A stretch of DNA of 53,618 nucleotides, from contig NZ_LAKD02000109.1 in NCBI RefSeq assembly GCF_000968685.2, forward strand, positions 1 to 53,618, in the 5' to 3' direction. Every line of letters begins with the position of its first letter. The first letter of the stretch is position 1. Below the pieces are notes generated by a model. That model had not been told where the DNA came from, ran no database searches, and was given only the letters and a program-made list of their open reading frames with translations. Made by a program: the position numbers and the translations under genes. Positions 47,923-53,618 of the stretch are shown piece by piece. The DNA comes from Streptomyces antioxidans (GTDB taxonomy: Bacteria > Actinomycetota > Actinomycetes > Streptomycetales > Streptomycetaceae).

Positions 47923-49497
47923 TCAGAGCGCGCCCAAGGCTCTCATCGCGAGCCACAGTTCGTACTTCGCGCTCGGCGCGTTCAGCAGGGAGCGCCCCAG
48001 GATGTCTTCCGCCCTGGTCAGGCGCTTGCGAGCGCCCGGCAGCGAGATGCCGAGGGCGGCGGCAGCGGCGGGGAGGCGGGCGTCGGCGCGCAGCCAGATG
48101 CGTACGGTCTCCAGACCGGACGTCGGACCGCCCCGCTCCAGGGGGTGCAGCTGGGCCCGGGCCCAGGTCCCGGCGGCGGGGGTGCCCAGCACCGCGTCCA
48201 GCGTGGCGGTGTGCCCCGGCGGGGTCTGGGCGCGGGCCGCCGCGGCCTGGGGCGCGGTGTGCAGCCGCAGCGCCAGCCAGGCGGCCGACTGCGCGGCCAG
48301 GCTGCGGCTGACCTCCACGCCCAGCAGCTCGTCCAGATGGCGCATCCGCGCCGCGAGCGTATTGCGGTGGATCTTCAGATGGCGGCTGGCCGCCCCGCCG
48401 AAGCTGAGCCACGACCCGAGCGTGCCCAGCAGCTCCTGCGGACCCGGGTCGGCGCGGCGGGCCGGTGCGTACCGCAGACACGGCGCCAGGAGCTCGCCCG
48501 CCCACACATAGCCCTCCGGACCCGCCAGGGCGGTCACATCCACGGCGCCGCCGAAGCCCGCACGGTGCTCGCGCGCGTTACGGGCCACCGCCAGCGCGTG
48601 GATCGCCTGCTCGTACGCGGTCGGCGTGTCCCGCAGCGCGACCGGCGTGCTCACCCCGACCCGGCACTCGGGCGCCAGCCGGACGATCAGCTGGTCCAGC
48701 GAGTCACGGAACCGCGCGCCGCGCGGAACACCGCTCCCGGAACCCGAGCCCGGACCCGTAGCCGGACCCGGCTCGGGCGGTACGAGTGCGAGGAGGTGGT
48801 TCGGGCGCACCGGGCACGGCACGATCCACGCCCCGCCCTCCGCCTCGCGGTCGATCCGCCGGGCGATCTCGCGCCGCCGGGCGTGCGGGCACTCGATCAC
48901 ATACATCTGGACCACCGTGGGCAGCGCCGGCCGCAGCGCCCCGGCGATCCGCTGCGCGGCGGGCACGCTGCCCACCATCAGCAGGTGCAGCACCGCCTCC
49001 CGGCTGTGCTCCTCGGCCGACTCGATCCGCCGCCGCGCCCGCTCGGACTGCTCCAGCCGCCAGCACAGGGCGAGGGTGCGGGCGGCGTCGGCGAGCAGCA
49101 CTCCGCAGTGCGGATCGTCCGGCCCGACGACGGCGAGATACGTCCTGGGGCCGGTGTCGAGCGCGATCAGATGCACCGGGGGCCCCTCGCCCCCGCCCAG
49201 CACGGCGGACGCCGCCCCGCGCCGGTGCAGCTCGACCGCGGCGTCGGCGGCGGCCTCGGCGGCGCGCCGCGCCACCACAGGGTCGTGCTCCCCGCCCGGC
49301 CCGGCCAGCACCCGCCCCGCCTCCCCGACCAGCACGGCCGGGCCCCCGGCCCGCCGCGCCAGCCAGCCGAGCATCTCCCGTACCGCCCCGCGCCGGGTGG
49401 CCAGCCGGGCGAGGGCGAGAACGTCGTCGGCGCGGTCGGCGCGGTCGGCGCGGTCGGCGCGGACATCGGGGGGCGGGGTGTCCATGAAACAGCACAT
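47923..49497 (-). CDS. PucR/CdaR-family transcriptional regulator
   Basis: A 524-residue regulator. The N-terminal part (about 25-170) resembles a GAF/PucR sensory region (GPAVLVGEAGRVLAG). A central GGDEF-like CdaR domain (about 175-330) follows. A PucR C-terminal helix-turn-helix comes at about 375-425 (LGSWLSFGGAASRHLKIHRN, TLAARMRHLDELLG). A second helix-turn-helix-like block ends the protein (WLRADARLPAAAAALGISLP, ARKRLTRAEDILGRSL). The start is taken at 49497; ATG at 49485 is possible. ADRADRADRAD near residues 15-27 is encoded by 9-bp repeats. It is divergent from a DUF1330 gene. The signal and targets are unknown. Confidence 0.88.
   Translation of the reverse strand: MCCFMDTPPPDVRADRADRADRADDVLALARLATRRGAVREMLGWLARRAGGPAVLVGEAGRVLAGPGGEHDPVVARRAAEAAADAAVELHRRGAASAVLGGGEGPPVHLIALDTGPRTYLAVVGPDDPHCGVLLADAARTLALCWRLEQSERARRRIESAEEHSREAVLHLLMVGSVPAAQRIAGALRPALPTVVQMYVIECPHARRREIARRIDREAEGGAWIVPCPVRPNHLLALVPPEPGPATGPGSGSGSGVPRGARFRDSLDQLIVRLAPECRVGVSTPVALRDTPTAYEQAIHALAVARNAREHRAGFGGAVDVTALAGPEGYVWAGELLAPCLRYAPARRADPGPQELLGTLGSWLSFGGAASRHLKIHRNTLAARMRHLDELLGVEVSRSLAAQSAAWLALRLHTAPQAAAARAQTPPGHTATLDAVLGTPAAGTWARAQLHPLERGGPTSGLETVRIWLRADARLPAAAAALGISLPGARKRLTRAEDILGRSLLNAPSAKYELWLAMRALGAL
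49431..49463 (-). repeat. 9-bp tandem repeat encoding Ala-Asp-Arg
   Basis: CGCGGTCGG occurs at 49431, 49440 and 49449, with a partial fourth copy, near the 5' end of the PucR-type gene. It keeps frame, so copy-number change would alter only the N-terminal linker. Confidence 0.85.
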
Positions 49498-49731
49498 TAG
49501 TTCTGATCGCCTGGGTTTCGGAAAGGGTCCGGTACGGCCTGTGGAAAACCTGTGGAGAGGGCGGAGATCACCGGGAGGGGGCACGGCTGGGCCCGCCCGG
49601 TGCCCACCGTCATGGCCGCCATGATCACTCCGCCCGGGTCCGCGTCATGACCTCACGGGTAATCGACGCTCCAGGCGGGGCGCGGCAGGCTGATCCGTGT
49701 CGCCGACCTGCTGGAACTTTATGGAGGAGCC

Positions 49732-50094
49732 ATGCCCGCCGCCTACGCGTTCGCGCATCTGCACGACCGCAGCCCGCACCCCGACGTCATCGAGTACCTG
49801 GAACGGATCCAGGCCACCCTCGACCCCTTCCACGGCCGGTTCGTCATCCACGGCGGCACGCTGGAGGTGGTCGAGGGGGAGTGGCCGGGCAGTGTGGTGC
49901 TGATCGAGTTCCCGGGCGGGATGGCGGCCGCCCGCAAGTGGTACGCGTCGCCCGCCTACCAGGACATCCTGGCGCTGCGCACCGATCACATCGAGGGCGA
50001 TGTGATCCTGGTCGAGGGCGTCGGCCCCGGCTACGACCCGCTGAACCGGGCCGAGAAGCTGCGATCCGCAGACCCCACCGGATACGAACGCTAG
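49732..50094 (+). CDS. DUF1330 (NIPSNAP/dimeric alpha-beta barrel-like) protein
   Basis: A 120-residue protein. Pattern of DUF1330: AYAFAHLHDRSPHPDVIEYL, GRFVIHGGTLEVVEGEWPGS, VVLIEFPGGMAAARKWYASP and YQDILALRTDHIEGDVILVE. The fold is a ferredoxin-like alpha/beta dimer; no reaction is known. ATG at 49732 has GGAGG six bases upstream. It is divergent from the PucR-type regulator across a 234-bp region and may be its target. Confidence 0.92.
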   Translation: MPAAYAFAHLHDRSPHPDVIEYLERIQATLDPFHGRFVIHGGTLEVVEGEWPGSVVLIEFPGGMAAARKWYASPAYQDILALRTDHIEGDVILVEGVGPGYDPLNRAEKLRSADPTGYER

Positions 50095-50260
50095 CGTCCA
50101 CGCCGCCGGCGGGGCTTTCACCTCCCCGCCCCTTCCCACGGCCTCGATATGCGGCTCCGCCGCGTGGTGGGGCTCCGACCCAGACTCCTCGGGGGTGATG
50201 GGTCGGCCATCGTCGCCGAACACCCGCATGGCTGGGCGGGCGGGGTGCTCTCCCCGGGGC

Positions 50261-50300
50261 GACGGGTCGACGGGTCGACGGGTCGACGGGTCGACGGGTC
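50261..50300 (+). repeat. five tandem copies of GACGGGTC
   Basis: A perfect 8-bp unit repeated five times with a partial sixth. It contains GTCGAC sites every 8 bp, a probable slippage hotspot. Confidence 0.9.
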
Positions 50301-50452
50301 GACTGTCGTCGTCGTACGCCCGCGGTGGTGGTGGGCTGTTCGTGGTTGGGGCACCGCTTCGGCCCCGGACCCCGGGGGTGACGGGTTGGCCGTCGTGGGG
50401 ATCGGCGCATCGGGTGGGGAGGCCGACCGCGCCGTCTGCGACGCGGCCGGGG

Positions 50453-50495
50453 GCTGGGGCGGAGCCCCGGTTGTGGGAAGGGGCGGGGAGGGGAA
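50453..50495 (-). repeat. dispersed intergenic repeat (copy 2, inverted)
   Basis: The reverse complement matches 29619-29660 over about 42 bp with few differences, including the GGGGCTCCGCCCC hairpin. It lies 72 bp beyond the gamma-glutamyltransferase stop. Confidence 0.75.
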
Positions 50496-50567
50496 GCAGC
50501 CCGCCGCAGGCGACGCGGTCCGTCGGACGCCCCTCGGCCAGCTGGCGGGCACGCCGGTCCGCGGGGG

Positions 50568-52451
50568 TCAGCGGCCTACCGCGTAGCCCTGGGTGCCGCG
50601 TGGGTTGGCGGCGGCCAGGAGGATGCCCGTCTCCGGGTCGCGGGCGACTGCGCACAGGCGGCCCTCCGACCAGGGGGCGCCGACCACGACGTCATGGCCG
50701 CGGCGGCGGAGTTCCGCGATGGCGGGTTCGCCGATGCGGGACTCGACGACCACCCGGCCCGCCGTCATCGCCCGGGGGTGGAAGGAGCCGGGGAAGGACT
50801 CCTGGTGCCAGTTGGGGGCGTCGATGGCGCCCTGCAGATCCAGGCCGGAGCGCACCGGCGCCCGTAGCGCGACCCCGAGGAAGAAGTGGGTGCTCCACTG
50901 GTCCTGCTGGTCGCCGCCGGGAGTGCCGAAGGCCATGACGGGGGTGTCGTCGCGCAGCGCGAGCGACGGGGTGAGCGTGGTGCGGGGGCGACGGCCGGGG
51001 GTGAGGGAGTTGGGCAGGCCGGGGTCCAGCCAGGTCATCTGGAGCCGGGTGCCGAGAGGGAAACCCAGCGCCGGGATGACGGGGTTGGACTGCAGCCAGC
51101 CGCCGCTGGGCGTGGCCGCGACCATGTTGCCCCAGCGGTCCACCACATCGAGGTGGCAGGTGTCGCCCCGGGTCACCCCGTCCCGATCGATGGCGGGTTC
51201 GCCGTGAGCCGGGCCTCCCAGCCCCAGGCCCAAGTCCCCTCCGTCGCCCGCCGGTTCGGTGCCGAGCGTCGGCTCACCGATGCCCGGCCCGGCGGCCGGT
51301 CCGTCCGCCCCGGACGCGGCGCGGGCCACGGCGGCCAGCGCCTGTGTGCTCAGGCGCGGCGTACGGCCCCCGGGGCTCCCGGGGCGCAGCTCGTACGAGG
51401 CGCGTTCGCCGATCAGCGCCCGCCGCTCGTCGTTGTACGGACGCGAGAGCAGCTCCGCCAGGGGAACGTCGGCGGCGTCCCCGTACCACGCCTCGCGGTC
51501 GGCCATGGCCAGCTTGCCGCCCTCGATCAGCAGGTGCAGGAAGTCGGGCGTGCCCAGGTCGGCCTCGCCCAGCCCGTACGGCAGCAGGGCGAGTTGCTGG
51601 AGCAGCACCGGTCCCTGGCTCCACGGCCCGGCCTTGCACACGGTCCAGCCGTTCCAGAAGTGCCGGACCGGCGGCTCGTACGTGGCCTCGAACGCGGCCA
51701 GATCGTCCCCGGTCATGGTCCCGGCGTGGCGGTGCCCGGACGAGTCCATCACGGGCCGGGCCGCCGCGTCCGCCAGCTCCTCCGCGATGAAGCCCTCGCG
51801 CCAGACCCGGCGGGCGGCCTCGATCTGGGTCTCGCGCCCCGGCCCTGCCGCCTCCGCCTCGGTGACCAGCCGCCGCCAGGTGGCGGCCAGCGCCGGGTTG
51901 GTGAGCAGCCGTCCGGCGCCGGGGGACTTCCCGTCCGGCAGATACAGCTCGGCCGAGGTCGTCCACTCGGTCTCGAACAGCTCCCGCACCGCCTCGATGG
52001 CACCCCCGATCCGCTCGACCGCCGGATGGCCGTGCTCGGCGTAGCCGATCGCGTACCGCATCACCTCGGCGAGCCGCTTCGTGCCGTGGTCGCGCAGCAG
52101 CACCATCCAGGCGTCGAACGCACCGGGCACCGCCGCAGCGAGCGGGCCGGTGCCGGGGACGAGGTCGAGGCCGAGCGCGGTGTAGTGGTCGATGGTGGCC
52201 CCGGCGGGGGCCGGGCCCTGTCCGCACAAGACGGTGGGTTCGCCGCCCGCTGGGGCGAGGATGATCGGCACCTCCCCGGCGGGCCCGTTCAGATGCGGCT
52301 CGACCACATGCAGGACGAACCCGGCGGCCACGGCCGCGTCGAAGGCGTTGCCGCCGTCCTCCAGGACGGCCATGGCGGACTGCGAGGCCAGCCAGTGGGT
52401 GGAGGACACCATGCCATGGGTGCCCTGCAGGGTGGGCCGGGTGGTGAACAT
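50568..52451 (-). CDS. gamma-glutamyltransferase family protein
   Basis: A 627-residue N-terminal-nucleophile hydrolase. The catalytic Thr of the small subunit is in RGDTCHLDVVD (T431), the expected autoprocessing site. The large-subunit landmarks HGMVSSTHWLASQSAMAVLE and GGNAFDAAVAAGFVLHVVEP fit. AATPSGG follows the nucleophile, and the glycine pocket is in AFGTPGGDQQDQW. No signal peptide is seen, so it probably acts in the cytosol. Close relatives are gamma-glutamyltranspeptidase-like acylases of unproved substrate. ATG at 52451 has AGGAGC upstream. It lies 54 bp downstream of a peptide ABC ATPase gene on the same strand, which suggests use of imported gamma-glutamyl compounds or peptides. 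Confidence 0.9.
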   Translation of the reverse strand: MFTTRPTLQGTHGMVSSTHWLASQSAMAVLEDGGNAFDAAVAAGFVLHVVEPHLNGPAGEVPIILAPAGGEPTVLCGQGPAPAGATIDHYTALGLDLVPGTGPLAAAVPGAFDAWMVLLRDHGTKRLAEVMRYAIGYAEHGHPAVERIGGAIEAVRELFETEWTTSAELYLPDGKSPGAGRLLTNPALAATWRRLVTEAEAAGPGRETQIEAARRVWREGFIAEELADAAARPVMDSSGHRHAGTMTGDDLAAFEATYEPPVRHFWNGWTVCKAGPWSQGPVLLQQLALLPYGLGEADLGTPDFLHLLIEGGKLAMADREAWYGDAADVPLAELLSRPYNDERRALIGERASYELRPGSPGGRTPRLSTQALAAVARAASGADGPAAGPGIGEPTLGTEPAGDGGDLGLGLGGPAHGEPAIDRDGVTRGDTCHLDVVDRWGNMVAATPSGGWLQSNPVIPALGFPLGTRLQMTWLDPGLPNSLTPGRRPRTTLTPSLALRDDTPVMAFGTPGGDQQDQWSTHFFLGVALRAPVRSGLDLQGAIDAPNWHQESFPGSFHPRAMTAGRVVVESRIGEPAIAELRRRGHDVVVGAPWSEGRLCAVARDPETGILLAAANPRGTQGYAVGR

Positions 52452-52504
52452 CTCGGCGGGCTCCTGATCTCGTGCGGGTGCGGGTGCGGCTATGTGAGGG
52501 CCGG

Positions 52505-53554
52505 TCAGAAGGCCGAGGCCTTCTCGGGGGCCGAGGCGTCGGGCGCGGTGCCGTCGTCCGCCACCAGATGGCAGGAGACCTGGCGGCGCCCGCCGCCCTC
52601 CGCGAGCCGCCGCAGTACCGGCGGCTCGGTGCGGCAACGGTCGACGGCGAGCGGACAGCGGGTGTGGAAGCGGCAGCCGCTCGGCGGGTCCAGCGGGCTG
52701 GGCAGCTCCCCGCTGAGCACGATCCGGGCGCGCGACCGCTGCGCGGCCGGATTCGGCACCGGGGCCGCGGACAGCAGGGCCTGGGTGTACGGATGCTTGG
52801 GGTCGGCGAACAGCTCGGCGGCCGGGGCCTGTTCCACCAGCTGCCCCAGGTACATCACGGCGATCCGGTCGGCGAGGTACTCGACGGCGGCCAGGTCATG
52901 GGTGATGAACAGACAGCCGAACCGTCGCTCCCGCTGGAGGTCCGCCAACAGGTTGAGCACGGACGCCTGGACGGAGACGTCAAGCGCCGAGGTCGGCTCG
53001 TCGGCCACCAGCAGCTGGGGATCGACCGACAGCGCGCGGGCGATGGAGACCCGCTGCCGCTGTCCGCCGGAGAGTTCATGGGGCCGCCGCCGCGCCAGTT
53101 CGGGCCGCAGCCCCACCTGGGCCAGCAGCGCGGCGACCCGGTCGCGCAGGGCGTCGCCGGAGGCCAGGCGGTGCAGCCGCAGCGGCTGGCCGACGATGGC
53201 ACCCACGGTCATCCGGGGGTCGAGCGAGGAGGACGGGTCCTGGAAGACCAGGTGGAAGTCCTTGCGCAGCGGGCGCAGCGCCCGTTGCGAAAGACGGGTC
53301 ACATCGCGGCCGTTGATCGTCACCTGCCCCGCGGTCGGTCGGTCCAGCCGTACGGCACACCGCCCCACCGTGGACTTGCCGCTGCCGGACTCCCCGACCA
53401 GGCCGACGATCTCGCCCCGGCCGATGCTGAGGCTGACCCCGTCGACCGCCCTGACGGTGCCCGCGGGGCCGGTGAAGTGGCGGACCAGGCCGCTGATGTC
53501 GAGTACGGCGTCGTCCTCCCGCGACGCTTCCGGGGGCGCGACGGCGGCGGTCAT
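52505..53554 (-). CDS. oligopeptide/dipeptide ABC transporter ATP-binding protein (OppF/DppF-like)
   Basis: A 349-residue ATPase of a peptide/nickel importer. Walker A is GLVGESGSGKST (51-62), the Q-loop FQDPSSSLDPRMTV is typical of the OppF/DppF branch, the signature is LSGGQRQRVSI, Walker B is LLVADEPTSALD, and the H-loop is FITHDLA. The C-terminal oligopeptide-transporter extension is present with the CRFHTRCPLAVDRC cysteine pattern. ATG at 53554 has AGGAGG upstream and overlaps the stop of the preceding gene (ATGA). Such genes follow OppD in the usual order. It is followed by the gamma-glutamyltransferase gene. Confidence 0.94.
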   Translation of the reverse strand: MTAAVAPPEASREDDAVLDISGLVRHFTGPAGTVRAVDGVSLSIGRGEIVGLVGESGSGKSTVGRCAVRLDRPTAGQVTINGRDVTRLSQRALRPLRKDFHLVFQDPSSSLDPRMTVGAIVGQPLRLHRLASGDALRDRVAALLAQVGLRPELARRRPHELSGGQRQRVSIARALSVDPQLLVADEPTSALDVSVQASVLNLLADLQRERRFGCLFITHDLAAVEYLADRIAVMYLGQLVEQAPAAELFADPKHPYTQALLSAAPVPNPAAQRSRARIVLSGELPSPLDPPSGCRFHTRCPLAVDRCRTEPPVLRRLAEGGGRRQVSCHLVADDGTAPDASAPEKASAF

Positions 53555-53618
53555 GAGGCGGCCTCCTGTCCGGGGCGTTGGGGATGTTCGGGGTGTTCGG
53601 GGTGTTCGGGGTGTTCGG
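53551..53618 (-). CDS. 3' end of an upstream gene (probable OppD-type ATPase), partial
   Basis: Only about 21 codons are in the window, ending ...GQEAAS* with the stop overlapping the OppF-like ATG in ATGA. The frame is open to the right edge and reads Glu-His-Pro four times, encoded by a 9-bp tandem repeat. Identity as OppD is inferred from operon order only. Confidence 0.5.
   Translation of the reverse strand, partial: EHPEHPEHPEHPQRPGQEAAS
53584..53618 (-). repeat. 9-bp tandem repeat (GTGTTCGGG) at the right edge
   Basis: Units at 53584 (one base different), 53593, 53602 and 53611 (cut by the edge). On the minus strand they encode Glu-His-Pro repeats in the tail of the partial gene. Confidence 0.85.

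Larger units (their letters stand above)
50095..50567. other. non-coding region with tandem 8-bp repeats and inverted dispersed repeats
   Basis: No gene is credible. A partial dispersed repeat (50117-50175, CCTCCCCGCCCCTTCCCACG) and its inverted full copy (50453-50495) flank it. Between them is GACGGGTC repeated five times (50261-50300). Two diverged copies of a GGGTGAYGGGTYGGCCRTCGT block (about 50194 and 50379) are also present. It looks like an intergenic element bounded by inverted repeats. Confidence 0.55.

Noticed and set aside
49498..49560. CCTGTGGAAAACCTGTGGAG direct repeat as a DnaA-box or origin signal
   Set aside because: Only two short copies, no match to the TTGTCCACA-type box, and no dnaA/dnaN context.

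Overview
The window is high-GC actinobacterial DNA. Gene content and order (galTEK, ppc, pth-rplY-prs-glmU, mfd, a gvpOAFGJLSK cluster) and third-position GC bias point to Streptomyces. This is an inference from gene families remembered, with no search run. I recognise 51 protein-coding genes plus one 3' gene fragment at the right edge, and one tRNA-Gln. There is no insertion sequence, integrase, rRNA or CRISPR array.

Left part (1-16.3 kb): an orphan LuxR-type regulator with a degenerate receiver; a sodium:solute symporter with a small membrane protein; the divergent galactose operon galT-galE-galK, with genes overlapping by 4 nt; a second NarL/LuxR-type regulator whose receiver carries a roughly 65-residue Gly/His-rich insertion; a MarR regulator divergent from a trans-aconitate methyltransferase gene with a palindromic operator between them; a secreted Cys-rich protein; an acyl desaturase coupled to a TetR regulator; and PEP carboxylase.

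Housekeeping block (16.3-20.5 kb): peptidyl-tRNA hydrolase, ribosomal protein L25, PRPP synthetase and GlmU on the minus strand, then tRNA-Gln(TTG). Next to the tRNA is a two-HTH protein with a LAGLIDADG-like segment.

Toxin/immunity-like island (23.3-28.4 kb): four genes around one divergent promoter region. On the minus strand are a YwqJ-type deaminase and a SUKH-3 protein. On the plus strand are a WHH-nuclease/SUKH-1 fusion and a 915-residue protein with an Imm35-like N-terminus, a collagen-like Pro/Gly linker, a deaminase-like domain and a SUKH-4-like C-terminus. No secretion signal is visible in any of them. This is the best candidate in the window for an undescribed system.

Right part (28.7-53.6 kb): a DivIVA-like coiled-coil protein, an MFS exporter, an ABC/FtsX exporter pair, a GlxA/DJ-1 pair, two VOC proteins with a MarR regulator and paired operators, a complete eight-gene gas vesicle operon, an MmpS-like lipoprotein, mfd, a RelE/XRE toxin-antitoxin pair with a palindromic leaderless promoter, a PucR-type regulator, a DUF1330 protein, a gamma-glutamyltransferase, and the ATPase end of a peptide ABC transporter operon.

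A recurrent structural feature is tandem duplication of gene 3' ends including the stop codon. It is clear at galK, rplY and mfd and weaker at the MmpS-like lipoprotein gene.
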